A stretch of 64,000 bases of DNA from Lentzea terrae. Its GTDB lineage: Bacteria > Actinomycetota > Actinomycetes > Mycobacteriales > Pseudonocardiaceae. The stretch covers positions 332,036-396,035 of the forward strand of contig NZ_QFWW01000007.1 in assembly GCF_003265345.1 (NCBI RefSeq), in the 5' to 3' direction. The notes beneath the pieces are model-generated. The model had not been told where the DNA came from. It saw only the letters and a list, made by a program, of their open reading frames with translations, and made no database searches. A program made the position numbers and the translations under genes. The number at the start of each line of letters is the position of its first letter. The first letter of the stretch is position 1. Shown piece after piece: positions 48,293-56,742 of the stretch.

Positions 48293-48994
48293 TCAGAGCA
48301 TGTTGAACACCTCCTCCGCCCGGTCCCGTTTCACGAACATCTGCCACGCGGTCTCGGCGATGTCGTCCGGGTCGAGCGTGTGCCCGGCCAAGCTCCCGAA
48401 CTGCTCGGGCTTGCTCTGCACGGCCTGATGGATGTCACCACGTTCGACGACACCGCCGATGATGAGCGTGCCCGCGTACACACCTTTGTCCGCCAACGCC
48501 GCGTTCAGCGTCACGGCGTAGTTGCGCAACGCCGCCGCCGTCAACGCCAACGCACCGAGCACCGGCATCGGCACCACCGCGCTAAGCCCACCCGCAAACA
48601 GCAGCCCACCTCCGCGCTCGATCATCTTCGGCAGCACGTGCTCGGTGACGTCGATCGCCGGGTAGAGCCAGTCCATGGCGGCCCGCGCCTCGTCGGACGA
48701 CGTCGAACTGATCTCGTTGGGCAGGTCGTCGAGGTCGGTGGCTCCGGGCCCGTAGTAGACGACGTCGACCGGACCAACTTCGTCCAATGTGGACTTGAGC
48801 AGCTCCCTCTCGCGCACGTCGACCGCGAACGCCCGCGCCCGCACACCCTTTGCGGCCAGCTCGGCCAGATACCTGCCATGCCGTTCGCTGCTGCGCGAAA
48901 CCAGCACGACGTCGTAGCCCTCACGCCCGAACCGGTGCGCGATGGACATGCCGAGCCCAGGACCGACCCCGAGCACAACCGCGGTGGGAGACAT
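48293..48994 (-). CDS. Atypical short-chain dehydrogenase/reductase-like protein
   Basis: 233 residues with an SDR Rossmann fold: AVVLGVGPGLGMSIAHRFGREGYDVVLVSR at the N-terminus and an AVDVRE acidic motif. The catalytic Tyr-x-x-x-Lys is absent: after GGLSAVVPMP the matching helix reads VLGALALTAAALR. It is therefore more likely a binding or regulatory protein, or an SDR using other chemistry. RBS GAGGAAGGA precedes the ATG. It diverges from a TetR gene with two copies of one operator, so it is inducible. Confidence 0.82.
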   Translation of the reverse strand: MSPTAVVLGVGPGLGMSIAHRFGREGYDVVLVSRSSERHGRYLAELAAKGVRARAFAVDVRERELLKSTLDEVGPVDVVYYGPGATDLDDLPNEISSTSSDEARAAMDWLYPAIDVTEHVLPKMIERGGGLLFAGGLSAVVPMPVLGALALTAAALRNYAVTLNAALADKGVYAGTLIIGGVVERGDIHQAVQSKPEQFGSLAGHTLDPDDIAETAWQMFVKRDRAEEVFNML

Positions 48995-49016
48995 GGCTTT
49001 CGTCCTTCCTCAGGCC

Positions 49017-49081
49017 AAGTCGAGGGCACCCTCGACTTATGCGGCCGACGCTACCACGGAATTCGAGGGCACCCTCGACTT
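49017..49081. promoter_or_regulatory. Duplicated 22-bp palindromic operator between SDR and TetR genes
   Basis: Copy 1 at 49017-49038 has perfect 10-bp arms, AAGTCGAGGG / CCCTCGACTT, about a central CA. Copy 2 at 49060-49081 is the same with one change (AATTCGAGGG arm). Centres are 43 bp apart, about four helical turns. Copy 2 covers the -35 region of the TetR promoter; copy 1 lies just ahead of the SDR ribosome site. Confidence 0.85.
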
Positions 49082-49091
49082 ATCCGCCGCG

Positions 49092-49097
49092 TAGGAT
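49092..49097 (+). promoter_or_regulatory. Leaderless -10 box of the TetR gene
   Basis: TAGGAT lies 7 nt before the ATG at 49105, immediately downstream of operator copy 2, which would occlude the promoter when bound. Confidence 0.6.
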
Positions 49098-49104
49098 CCC
49101 GGCC

Positions 49105-49668
49105 ATGGTCACCGCGTCGAGGCCCCTGCGTGCGGACGCGGCACGCAACCGGGAGAAGCTGCTGGCAGCGGCCGCGGAACTGTTCGCGGAACGCGGCCTC
49201 GACGTGCCGCTCGAACACATCGCCCGCCGCGCAGAGGTCAGCATCGGCACGCTCTACAAGCACTTCCCGACCCGCGAGGACTTCACGACGGCGATCTTCC
49301 CCGAGCGCCTGGCCGCCCTGGACGTCATCGGCGCGAAGGCCCTGGCCGACTCCGACCCGTGGCACGCGTTCGCCGGCTACCTCGAAGACCTCTACACCCT
49401 GCAGGCCGAGGACCGCGGCCTGAACGACGTCCTGGCCCGCGACCTGCCCAACGCCCCCGAGGTGGTCTCGGCCTGCCACCGCGGCACGAGCCACGTGGGC
49501 ACCCTGATCACCCGCGCGATCGAGGCCGGCACGCTGCGCGCCGACTACACGATCGCGGACATGGCCACCCTGACCAGGGCAATGGCCCAGGTGATCCGGG
49601 ACTCGCCGAGCGAGTGGCGGCGCTTCCTGTCCATCTACGTCGAAGGCCTGCGCGCACGAACCCCATGA
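49105..49668 (+). CDS. TetR-family regulator of the divergent SDR gene
   Basis: 187 residues. The helix-turn-helix is LLAAAAELFAERGLDVPLEHIARRAEVSIGTLYKHFPTREDF. The C-terminal helical domain of the TetR_C-like type ends SPSEWRRFLSIYVEGLRARTP. A leaderless start (TAGGAT 7 nt upstream) and two strong palindromes in the divergent space show that it represses itself and the SDR gene. Ligand unknown. Confidence 0.9.
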   Translation: MVTASRPLRADAARNREKLLAAAAELFAERGLDVPLEHIARRAEVSIGTLYKHFPTREDFTTAIFPERLAALDVIGAKALADSDPWHAFAGYLEDLYTLQAEDRGLNDVLARDLPNAPEVVSACHRGTSHVGTLITRAIEAGTLRADYTIADMATLTRAMAQVIRDSPSEWRRFLSIYVEGLRARTP

Positions 49669-49770
49669 GAGCGCAAAGAGCCCGCGGAGGTCTGGGGGTT
49701 CGTGCCCCAGAAGACACGAGGAGCGAGGCGGGTCGGCGCTTTTCGCCGACACACCTCGCCCACGAGTGGA

Positions 49771-49845
49771 TGGGGAAGGTGGGGCTCGAACCCACGACCT
49801 GACGGATTATGAGTCCGCTGCTCTGACCAACTGAGCTACTTCCCC
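49771..49845 (-). tRNA. tRNA-Met (anticodon CAU)
   Basis: A complete cloverleaf on the minus strand: acceptor GGGGAAG/CTTCCCC, D-arm GCTCAGTTGGTCAGAGC, anticodon arm GCGGACTCATAATCCGT with CAU, T-arm GTGGGTTCGAGCCCCAC, discriminator A, CCA not encoded. Elongator Met is most likely. A lysidine-modified Ile2 tRNA also carries CAU, and I cannot exclude it by eye. Confidence 0.9.
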
Positions 49846-49934
49846 CGCGCGGCTCACGCTGCGTGGTGGAGGATACCGATCACGCCGAACGGGCCTTGCG
49901 CGCCCCCGTGGCGAGCGACACATAGGCTGCACGC

Positions 49935-50396
49935 GTGCGTCTGATCCTCCGCGACTTCACCCCGGCGGACGAGCCCGAGGTGCTGCGGCTGTTCGCCGGC
50001 TGCGACGACTGGTTCCAGGCTGCCACGGGACATCCGTCGGGGCCCGGTGACGTGCAGAGTCTTTTCTACGCGTTGCCGGAGGGGGCGACGTTCGAGCAGA
50101 AGCACCTGCTGGTCGCCGAGGCTCAGGGCATGATCGGGTTCGTCGACCTCGTCCTCGACCACCCCGCGCGGCACGAGGCCAGCATCGGGTTCTTCCTGGT
50201 GCCGAAGGATCTCCGCAGGTGGGGCATCGGCAGGGCGATGGCCACGGCGCTCACGCAGCGCTACCCCGACATCACGCAGGTGCACGTGAGCCTGACGGAC
50301 TTCCAGCCCGGCAAGGAGTTCCTCAAGGCCATGGGCTGCACGGTCAACGGTCAGCGCGCGGTGCTGGAGATCGCCCCGAGGTCCGAGGGCCGGTAG
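49935..50396 (+). CDS. GNAT-family N-acetyltransferase
   Basis: 153 residues. GNAT fold: LRDFTPADEPEVLRLF, LLVAEAQGMIGFVDLVLD, and the acetyl-CoA loop FFLVPKDLRRWGIGRAMATAL (RxxGxG/A form). The C-terminal strand VHVSLTDFQPGKEFLKAMG suits a small-molecule or protein N-terminal acetylase; substrate unknown. A TAGGCT box 6 nt before the GTG indicates leaderless transcription. Its last 46 bp overlap the convergent MpaB-family gene. Confidence 0.87.
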   Translation: MRLILRDFTPADEPEVLRLFAGCDDWFQAATGHPSGPGDVQSLFYALPEGATFEQKHLLVAEAQGMIGFVDLVLDHPARHEASIGFFLVPKDLRRWGIGRAMATALTQRYPDITQVHVSLTDFQPGKEFLKAMGCTVNGQRAVLEIAPRSEGR

Positions 50397-51280
50397 CCGT
50401 CCGGGTAGCCGGGATAGGTGCGGTTGCGCGCGCGGGTCAGCTTCAACGAACGACGCACTGGCATCCGGCGCACCACCAGCGCCCGCATCCGCAACGTCAG
50501 CCGCCCCACCACGCCAACCCACCCCGGCGGCGACGAAAACCCGAACGCGCGCACCATCAGCGGGTCCAGCAGTGCGATCACCGCCCGCGAGACCACCGGC
50601 TCGAGCACTGACGGGTACCACGAGCAGAACAGGTCGAGCGTGTACTGGCCGATGCGGCGGTTCGACGGGGCGAACACGAAGTTCGACTGCTCATAGGCCT
50701 CCTTGAAGGCCCGGAACGCACCGAAGTCCGCGGGAATGTCCCGGATCCCCATGCGGGCACCGACCGCGCGGTAGAAGTGGAACGCGGCCAACTGCTCGTT
50801 GCGCGACAACGGCCGCCATCCGTACAAACCAATCCAGTCGATCGGGTCGTAGATGAACGTCGACAGCACGTAAAGCATGTCGGCGTTGGAGATGGAGTAA
50901 CGGCCGTGCTGCCGGTTCACGACGCGCAACGCCTCACGTCCGCGCGGGGAGTCGTAGCCGTGTTCGACGAGCTCGGCCATCAGGACCGCGGTGTCGTCGT
51001 AGCGCTTCTGCGGGCGGCGTTCGAACTCGCCGGTGCGTTCCAGCAGGCCCGAGATCGACGGCACGCAGTACGTGCGGAACAGCGCCAGCTCCAGCGACTT
51101 CTGGTAGTCCCACGGGAAGTCCAGGCCCGCGGAGATCCGCATGATCTCCTCGTGGTCGGTGACGGGGTCCAGCGACGTGATGCGGCGTAGATTCGCGAAG
51201 CGGGCCATCCACCCAAGCTGACTCAACCGCCGCAGAAGCACCAGGCCCCAGTCGGATGACAAGGATCGACCGTTGCGCAT
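50351..51280 (-). CDS. MpaB/latex-oxygenase family protein (DUF2236)
   Basis: About 309 residues. DUF2236 features: MARFANLRRITSLDPVTDHEEIMRI near the N-terminus, RYDDTAVLMAELVEHG, VNRQHGRYSISNADMLYVLSTF (a conserved histidine segment thought to help bind haem), and GARMGIRDIPADFGAFRAFKEAYE. Related proteins are haem b oxygenases such as Lcp and the mycophenolate MpaB'. ATG 51280 has AGGACGAAGG upstream but overlaps the start of the divergent glycosyltransferase; ATG 51208 is a plausible shorter start. Confidence 0.82.
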   Translation of the reverse strand: MRNGRSLSSDWGLVLLRRLSQLGWMARFANLRRITSLDPVTDHEEIMRISAGLDFPWDYQKSLELALFRTYCVPSISGLLERTGEFERRPQKRYDDTAVLMAELVEHGYDSPRGREALRVVNRQHGRYSISNADMLYVLSTFIYDPIDWIGLYGWRPLSRNEQLAAFHFYRAVGARMGIRDIPADFGAFRAFKEAYEQSNFVFAPSNRRIGQYTLDLFCSWYPSVLEPVVSRAVIALLDPLMVRAFGFSSPPGWVGVVGRLTLRMRALVVRRMPVRRSLKLTRARNRTYPGYPDGYRPSDLGAISSTAR

Positions 51281-52322
51281 CACCTTCGTCCTGCACCTCT
51301 TTCCCCGCGCGCCCATCGGCGGCTTCCGCGTCGTCTACGAGTACGCGAACCGGCTGACCGACCTGGGATGCGAGGTCACCGTCGTCCACGAGCGGTGGCG
51401 GGACGACGTCAAGGAGGCCATGCGCGATCTGTGGCACGGCCGGAGCCAGGCTCGGCTGCGACGAGCCGTGAGCTGGTTCGAGATCGACCCGCGGGTCCGG
51501 CTGATGATCGTGCCCGAGCTCAAGCCGGCGCACCTTCCGCCGGCCGACGTCACGATCGCCACGCACTGGCCGACCGCGCGCCTGCTCCCCCACGTCCAGA
51601 GCACGCCGTTCCACCTCGTCCAGAACTACGACACCTGGGACGGCGTCGAAGAACTACACGATGTGCTGAAGATGGACTTCCCCAAGATCGCCGTCTCCAG
51701 CTACCTCGCCAGGACGCTCGAGGGCCTCGGCAACAGCAACGTCACCGTGGTGCCGAACGGCCTGGACCACAAGACGTTCCGGCCACCGACAACAGACCAC
51801 CCACGCGGCAACTCAGTGGCGATGCTCGTCAGCAAACACCCGTCCAAGGGATTCGCAACGGGCACAAAAGCACTCGAACAAGTCAAAACCAAGATCCCGG
51901 ACCTGAAGGTCAACGCGTTCGGCGTCAGCCCTCGCCCCGACGACCTGCCGGAGTGGATGACCTACCACCACGGCCTGAACGGCGAGCAGCTCGTCGAAGA
52001 CGTCTACCACCGCAGCGCGGTCTTCCTGTGCAGCTCCAGCACCGAGGGCTGGGGCCTTCCCGCGGCAGAGGCGATGGCGTGCGGAGCGGCGGTGGTCAGC
52101 ACCCGCAACGGCGGCGTCGAGGACTTCTGCACCCACAACGAGAACGCGCTTCTCGCAGACGGCACCGGACTGGCCGAAGCCGTCATCAAGATGCTCGAAG
52201 ACGAAGCCCTGCGCGCGAAATGCGTCCAAGCCGGCTACGCGCGAGTGTCCACCATGGACTGGAGCGCCTCCGCCCGCTCGTTGATCAGCTTCATCCGCGC
52301 GTTCCACTCGACCGTCTCGTAG
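51273..52322 (+). CDS. Family-4 glycosyltransferase
   Basis: 349 residues with a GT-B fold. N-terminal acceptor domain MRITFVLHLFPRAPIGGFRVVYEYANRLTDLG. The C-terminal donor domain carries VVPNGLDHKTFRP and the retaining GT4 signature SSSTEGWGLPAAEAMACGAAVVSTRNGGVEDF (the E-x7-E motif). TTG start with AAGGA 7 nt upstream. Probably adds a sugar to a cell-envelope or exported product. It overlaps the convergent GT2 gene by 88 bp. Confidence 0.88.
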   Translation: MRITFVLHLFPRAPIGGFRVVYEYANRLTDLGCEVTVVHERWRDDVKEAMRDLWHGRSQARLRRAVSWFEIDPRVRLMIVPELKPAHLPPADVTIATHWPTARLLPHVQSTPFHLVQNYDTWDGVEELHDVLKMDFPKIAVSSYLARTLEGLGNSNVTVVPNGLDHKTFRPPTTDHPRGNSVAMLVSKHPSKGFATGTKALEQVKTKIPDLKVNAFGVSPRPDDLPEWMTYHHGLNGEQLVEDVYHRSAVFLCSSSTEGWGLPAAEAMACGAAVVSTRNGGVEDFCTHNENALLADGTGLAEAVIKMLEDEALRAKCVQAGYARVSTMDWSASARSLISFIRAFHSTVS

Positions 52323-52972
52323 TGCGCGCTGCCGGACGCCGACCCCTGCCCTGGCCACTTCCGGTAGTGCAGCCCGACAGCAGACTCGAAAAAGCCGGCG
52401 GTCAAAACACTCGCTGCGATCAACAGACCGGTGTCGTCGCTGCCCGGCACCGCCATCCACCCGCCGAGCAGCACCGCGAGATCACGCCGCAGGCACATCG
52501 TCGTGGGGTGCACGGGCAGGCGGAAGTCGTTGCGGCGCCAGTGGTCGAGCACCACACCAGGCTCCAGCCGGCCTCCAGCAAGATCGCCGTCGAACTCGAC
52601 CAGCGAGCCGTCGGGCATGAGGTCGAGCGCCCGCGACGTGGTCCACTGGACCCCGCTCCCGATCGCCGCGACGTCGCGTGCCAATACGCCGGGGGTCAGC
52701 ACGTCGTCCTGGTCCAGGTTCTTCACCAGCTCGCCGCGGGCGCGGGACAGCGCGAGGTTGCGGGTGATCGCGACCCCGCCCTTCCGCCCTGAACCGTGCA
52801 CAACCCGTTCGTCAGGGGGAAGAACGTCACGCGCGACGCCGGTGCGCCCGTCCTCCTGCACCAGCCATTCCCACGCCCAGCCGTCCGGAAGCTCCTGGGA
52901 CGCGAGCGATCGGTACGCCTCGAGAAGGTGGCCCGGCTCCGGGTCGTAGACGGCGGTAATCACCGAGATCAT
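52235..52972 (-). CDS. Family-2 glycosyltransferase
   Basis: 245 residues: MISVITAVYDPEPGHLLEAYRSL (GT-A start), VVHGSGRKGGVAITRNLALSRARGELVKNLDQDDVL with the metal-binding DQDD motif, and HPTTMCLRRDLAVLLGGW. The ATG at 52972 matches the GT2 start; an in-frame extension upstream is unlikely. Its coding end overlaps the convergent GT4 gene by 88 bp, unusually long for a tail-to-tail overlap of two well-conserved genes. Confidence 0.85.
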   Translation of the reverse strand: MISVITAVYDPEPGHLLEAYRSLASQELPDGWAWEWLVQEDGRTGVARDVLPPDERVVHGSGRKGGVAITRNLALSRARGELVKNLDQDDVLTPGVLARDVAAIGSGVQWTTSRALDLMPDGSLVEFDGDLAGGRLEPGVVLDHWRRNDFRLPVHPTTMCLRRDLAVLLGGWMAVPGSDDTGLLIAASVLTAGFFESAVGLHYRKWPGQGSASGSAHYETVEWNARMKLINERAEALQSMVDTRA

Positions 52973-53047
52973 GCGCACAGGGCCAGCTCCGCACAAAACG
53001 AGAAGAGGCCCCATCCGCATCCGGAAGGGGCCTCACCTGCTGTTACG

Positions 53048-53120
53048 CTCCCCCAACTGGACTCGAACCAGTAACCCTGCGATTAACAGTCGCATGCTCT
53101 GCCAATTGAGCTATGGGGGA
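53048..53120 (-). tRNA. tRNA-Asn (anticodon GUU)
   Basis: Minus-strand cloverleaf: acceptor TCCCCCA/TGGGGGA, D-arm GCTCAATTGGCAGAGC, anticodon arm TGCGACTGTTAATCGCA with GUU, T-arm ACTGGTTCGAGTCCAGT, discriminator G, CCA not encoded. Confidence 0.95.
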
Positions 53121-53140
53121 ATGTTCTGTTGTGTCCTGCT

Positions 53141-53164
53141 TGTCAGGCTTGGTTCCTCCTGACA
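53141..53164. other. Small hairpin upstream of the tRNA-Asn gene
   Basis: TGTCAGG (53141-53147) pairs with CCTGACA (53158-53164) around a 10-nt loop, 20 bp from the 5' end of tRNA-Asn. It could be a promoter-proximal regulatory site. The rest of the 53121-53263 gap shows only a GAGAGGAGA ribosome site before 53264. Confidence 0.35.
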
Positions 53165-53263
53165 GTGGGTAACTCTACATGAGCCTCAAAACGGGTTCTG
53201 CAAGCACCCCCCGATTTGCGGCAAACTGGCCTCTGACCAGGCACGATGTGAGAGGAGACCCGC

Positions 53264-53548
53264 ATGAAGGGCATCTTGGTCGGCATGGCGGTCGGCTACG
53301 TGCTCGGCGCCAAGGCCGGGCGGGAGCGCTACGACCAGATCGTGCGGATGTGGCACCGCTTCGCCGACAACCCCACGGTGCGCCGGACGGCGAGCCAGGC
53401 CAAGGACAAGGCGTTCGAGGCCGCTCACCAGGCAAAAGACCTCGCCGCGGACGCTGCGGAGAAGGCCGCCGAGAAGGCTCCGTGGCGCCATCACGAGGAG
53501 GCCAACGGGCGCCCGGTGACCCCGCCGGCCACCACCCCGCGCGCGTGA
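53264..53548 (+). CDS. YtxH-like small protein with amphipathic helix repeats
   Basis: 94 residues. The N-terminus MKGILVGMAVGYVLGAKAGRERYDQI is the short glycine-zipper membrane anchor plus basic patch of YtxH-like actinobacterial proteins. The rest is an Ala/Lys/Glu-rich helix (ASQAKDKAFEAAHQAKDLAADAAEKAAEKA) with an 11-residue rhythm as in LEA-like proteins, then a Pro-rich tail. Strong site GAGAGGAGA before the ATG. A role in stress or envelope stability is plausible but unproven. Confidence 0.8.
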   Translation: MKGILVGMAVGYVLGAKAGRERYDQIVRMWHRFADNPTVRRTASQAKDKAFEAAHQAKDLAADAAEKAAEKAPWRHHEEANGRPVTPPATTPRA

Positions 53549-53561
53549 GGCGTGATCATCT

Positions 53562-54302
53562 TCACACCTGAGCCACCACGAAGATCCGCCTGAACGGGAA
53601 CCACGTCGTGCCGTCGGCTCGCCGCGGGTAGGCCTCGCGCAGCCGCGGCGCCAGTTCCGCGACGTACGCGTCCCAGTCCGATGAGGACAGTGCCGCGCGC
53701 ACCGGCCGCAATGCCGTGCCGTAGACCCATTCCAGCACGGGGTCGGGCCCGGTGAGCCGCTGCACGTACGTGGTCTCCCAAGCGTCCACAGAGGAACACC
53801 CGGCCAGCAGGTCGGCGTACTCCACGGGCTCCAGCACGGGCTTCTCGGCCCGGAAGACGTGCGCCAGCGCCGGCCCGGCGACCTCGCGGATCAGCCGGTG
53901 CGACGCGTCCGCGTAGTTGCCCGGCACCTGGAACGCGAGCCACACGCCGGAAGGCAGTGTCGCCGCCCACTTCTCCACGATCGAGGGATGTGACGGAACC
54001 CACTGCAGCACCGCGTTGGACACCACGACATCGGTGTCCGGCAACGGTTCCCAGGTCGTCACGTCGTCCACCCGCGCATCGACGCCCGCGGCACGAGCGG
54101 CCTCGACCATCTCGGGTGACGAGTCGAACGCCTCCACGACAGCCGATGGCCACCGTGACGACAGCGAGACGGTCAGGTTCCCAGGCCCGCAGCCCACGTC
54201 GACCACGCGGCGCGGGGACTCGGCCCTCACGCGCGCCAACAGCTCGTAGAACGGCCGCCCCCGGTGATCGGCGAAGGCCAAGTACTGCGCCGGATCCCAC
54301 AT
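53562..54302 (-). CDS. tam: Trans-aconitate 2-methyltransferase
   Basis: 246 residues. Class I methyltransferase with motif [16 protein letters not shown] and an acidic FDSSPEM. Tam-specific features are the N-terminal [24 protein letters not shown] and [17 protein letters not shown]. Tam esterifies trans-aconitate, removing an inhibitor of aconitase. The ATG is used; a perfect CAGTAC-N4-GTACTG palindrome lies just upstream. Confidence 0.92.
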   Translation of the reverse strand: MWDPAQYLAFADHRGRPFYELLARVRAESPRRVVDVGCGPGNLTVSLSSRWPSAVVEAFDSSPEMVEAARAAGVDARVDDVTTWEPLPDTDVVVSNAVLQWVPSHPSIVEKWAATLPSGVWLAFQVPGNYADASHRLIREVAGPALAHVFRAEKPVLEPVEYADLLAGCSSVDAWETTYVQRLTGPDPVLEWVYGTALRPVRAALSSSDWDAYVAELAPRLREAYPRRADGTTWFPFRRIFVVAQV

Positions 54303-54310
54303 ACGACTAA

Positions 54311-54326
54311 CAGTACACGCGTACTG
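54311..54326. promoter_or_regulatory. Palindrome CAGTAC-N4-GTACTG in the tam promoter
   Basis: Perfect 6-bp arms with a 4-bp spacer, 8 bp upstream of the tam ATG. It ends next to the stop codon of the preceding gene on the same strand. It coincides with the likely -10 region (TACTGT on the minus strand), so it could be an operator. Confidence 0.5.
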
Positions 54327-54818
54327 CTAGCGAGTCAGCCCCTCGGCGAACCTCGCCACCGCCGTCCGCACGTCCGCGAGCTCCACCCCGGCATCGCCCC
54401 GCGCCTGCCACACGACGCCGTCTTGACCAGGAATCTTGCGCTGCAGGATCCACACCCCTGGCGACTCGACGCGCTCGCGATGCCGGATCGCCCCCTCGAC
54501 GCGTTGGCTGATCGCCCGCAGCACCCGGCCGGGCTCCGCCACCGCGAACCGTTGCGCGGGAAGGTCTTCCAGCAGCACGACCGGGCCTTCGGTGCCGGCC
54601 TCCTGCGCCTCGACCACGCGCAGCGCGCCCTCCCACTTCACCTTGCTGATCAGGTGCCACCCGATCCGCCGGGGACCGGGCACCCACAGCCCGAGCGACG
54701 TGACGACGAGATGACCGTCCGGCACGGGAGCGAACGCGATCACCGTCTCGTCCGGCTCCAGCGCACCGGTGAACCCGTCCGGCGCACCAGAGCCGAACAA
54801 CCGCCGGAACAGCCCCAC
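54327..54818 (-). CDS. Conserved hypothetical protein coupled to dnaG
   Basis: 163 residues from the GTG at 54818, which shares one base with the dnaG stop (TAGTG). Mostly beta: GALEPDETVIAFAPVPDGHLVVTSLGLWVPGPRRIGWHLISKVKWE, then PVVLLEDLPAQRFAVAEPGRV and a helical C-terminus. It looks like the PH-like or SH3-like small actinobacterial proteins that read out a conserved Trp; no catalytic motif. Translational coupling to primase suggests co-regulation rather than a shared function. Confidence 0.78.
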   Translation of the reverse strand: MGLFRRLFGSGAPDGFTGALEPDETVIAFAPVPDGHLVVTSLGLWVPGPRRIGWHLISKVKWEGALRVVEAQEAGTEGPVVLLEDLPAQRFAVAEPGRVLRAISQRVEGAIRHRERVESPGVWILQRKIPGQDGVVWQARGDAGVELADVRTAVARFAEGLTR

Positions 54819-56707
54819 TACAGCACTCCCGCGCTCTGCTGCAGGAGCGCCTTGCGGTACTCCTCCAGCGCCACCAGGTCGCCCCACAGCGCCCGGTACT
54901 CGTCGGCGTCCTTGATCGGGGACAGCCGCCGCAACCGCGACTTCACGTCCTCGATCTGCTTGCCGACCTGCACCTCCTGCAGCCGCGCGATCACCATCGA
55001 CACGTACCGGAACTCGTCGTCCTGCTTGACGGCCAACGGTTCCACCGCGAGCTCGGTCAGCACCGACCGCACCGATGCGTGCGAGCAGGCCTGCGAGATC
55101 GCGTCCAGGTACGCCGTGCCCGCGAGCCCGCAGGACGCGCCACCGGCGGCGCGGATCGCCCGGTGCAGCGCCACGTAGGCGGGGTCCGTGAACGCCTCGT
55201 CCGGCAGCGAGTCGTAGAGCGGCCCGGCGTACTCGGGCAGCCGCAGCGCGACCTTGAGCACCTCGCGTTCGGGCACCAGCCGCGGGTCGCGCGGGTTCGG
55301 CCGCGCCGGTCCGTCGACGTCCACGCTCAGCGCGATCTGGTTCGGGTCGACGCGGGCCGCGGTGGCCATCGGCGCCTTGCCGCCGGCGACCTGACGCACC
55401 CGGCGCACGACCATCGCCTCGTCGTCCCAGCCCACCCACCAGGCCAAACGCGTCGCGTATCCGTCCCGCTTGGCGCGGTCCTTGATCTGCGCGACGAACG
55501 GCACCATCTTCTTCAACGCCTCGACGCGGCCGTCCACCGAGTCGAGGTCGTAGGCCTTGAGCTGCGCCTTGATCGCGAACTCGATCAACGGCGTGCGCCG
55601 CGCCACCAGGTCGCGCACCGCGACATCGCCCTTGGCCTGCCGCAGCTCGCACGGGTCCATGTTGTCCGGCGCCACCGCGATGTAGGTCTGCGCGGAGAAC
55701 TGCTGCTCCCCCTCGAACGCCTTCAGCGCGGCCTTCTGGCCCGCCTCGTCGCCGTCGAAGGTGAAGATGACCTCGCCGTTCACGTCGTCGTCGATCAGCA
55801 GCCTGCGCAGCACGTTCATGTGGTCAGTGCCGAACGCGGTGCCGCACGACGCGACCGCCGTCGGCACGCCGGCCAGGTGCATCGCCATGACGTCGGTGTA
55901 GCCCTCGACGATGACCGCCTGCTTGCGCTTCGCGATCTCCCGCTTGGCCTGGTCGAGCCCGAACAGCACCTGCGACTTCTTGTAGATCATCGACTCGCTG
56001 GTGTTGAGGTACTTCGCCTGGATCGGGTCGTCGTCGAAGATCCGCCGCGCGCCGAACCCGACGACCTCGCCGCCGATGTCCTTGATCGGCCAGAGCAGCC
56101 GCCGGTGGAACCGGTCGATCGGCCCCTGCCTGCCTTCCTTGGTGAGCTGCGACTTGATCAGCTCCTGCAGCTCGAAACCGCGGCCCAGCAGGTGCTTCGT
56201 GAGCTTGTCCCAGCCACCGGGCGCGAACCCGCAACCGAACTGGCGAGCCGCTGCCTCGTCGAACCCGCGCTCCGCCAGGAACTCGCGGGCCTGCTGCGCC
56301 TCCGGCGAGGCGAGCTGCTCCGCGTAGTACTCGGCCGCCGCCTTGTGCGCCTCGATCAGCCTGCTGCGGGTGCCGCGATCGCGCTGGGGCGTGGCGCCGC
56401 CGCCCTCGTAGGTGAGCTGGATGCCCGCCCGGTCCGCGAGCCGCTCGACGGCCTCCACGAACGACAGGTGCTCGACCTTCATCACGAAGGCGATCACGTC
56501 GCCGCCCTCGCCGCAGCCGAAGCAGTGGAACGTGCCGTGCGACGGGCGCACGTTGAACGAGGGCGTCTTCTCGTCGTGGAAGGGGCACAACCCCTTCAGC
56601 GCTCCCCCACCGGCCCTCTTGAGCGATACCTGGTCACCCACGACCTCATCGATGCGGCTGCGCTCACGCACCAATGCGATGTCGCTCTCCCTGATGCGTC
56701 CTGCCAC
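54818..56707 (-). CDS. dnaG: DNA primase
   Basis: 629 residues. N-terminal CHC2 zinc domain CPFHDEKTPSFNVRPSHGTFHCFGCGEGGD; a catalytic core with the DnaG_N part EFLAERGFDEAAARQFGCGFAPGGWD; TOPRIM motifs VIVEGYTDVMAMHLAG and EVIFTFDGDEAGQKAAL; and a C-terminal DnaB-binding helical domain. It makes RNA primers at replication forks. The GTG at 56707 (MAGRIRESDIALVRE) is the start, with TAGACT 7 nt upstream (leaderless); the frame upstream of it is not conserved. Confidence 0.97.
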   Translation of the reverse strand: MAGRIRESDIALVRERSRIDEVVGDQVSLKRAGGGALKGLCPFHDEKTPSFNVRPSHGTFHCFGCGEGGDVIAFVMKVEHLSFVEAVERLADRAGIQLTYEGGGATPQRDRGTRSRLIEAHKAAAEYYAEQLASPEAQQAREFLAERGFDEAAARQFGCGFAPGGWDKLTKHLLGRGFELQELIKSQLTKEGRQGPIDRFHRRLLWPIKDIGGEVVGFGARRIFDDDPIQAKYLNTSESMIYKKSQVLFGLDQAKREIAKRKQAVIVEGYTDVMAMHLAGVPTAVASCGTAFGTDHMNVLRRLLIDDDVNGEVIFTFDGDEAGQKAALKAFEGEQQFSAQTYIAVAPDNMDPCELRQAKGDVAVRDLVARRTPLIEFAIKAQLKAYDLDSVDGRVEALKKMVPFVAQIKDRAKRDGYATRLAWWVGWDDEAMVVRRVRQVAGGKAPMATAARVDPNQIALSVDVDGPARPNPRDPRLVPEREVLKVALRLPEYAGPLYDSLPDEAFTDPAYVALHRAIRAAGGASCGLAGTAYLDAISQACSHASVRSVLTELAVEPLAVKQDDEFRYVSMVIARLQEVQVGKQIEDVKSRLRRLSPIKDADEYRALWGDLVALEEYRKALLQQSAGVL

Positions 56708-56725
56708 GTCGCCGAGTCTAATCCT

Positions 56726-56740
56726 TTGGCAAACTGCCAA
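56726..56740. promoter_or_regulatory. Palindrome TTGGCA-N3-TGCCAA upstream of the ECF41 gene
   Basis: Perfect 6-bp arms in the 35-bp space between dnaG and the divergent sigma-factor gene, ending 2 bp before its GTG. A candidate operator or a structure limiting translation of the sigma factor. Confidence 0.45.
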
Positions 56741-56742
56741 CC

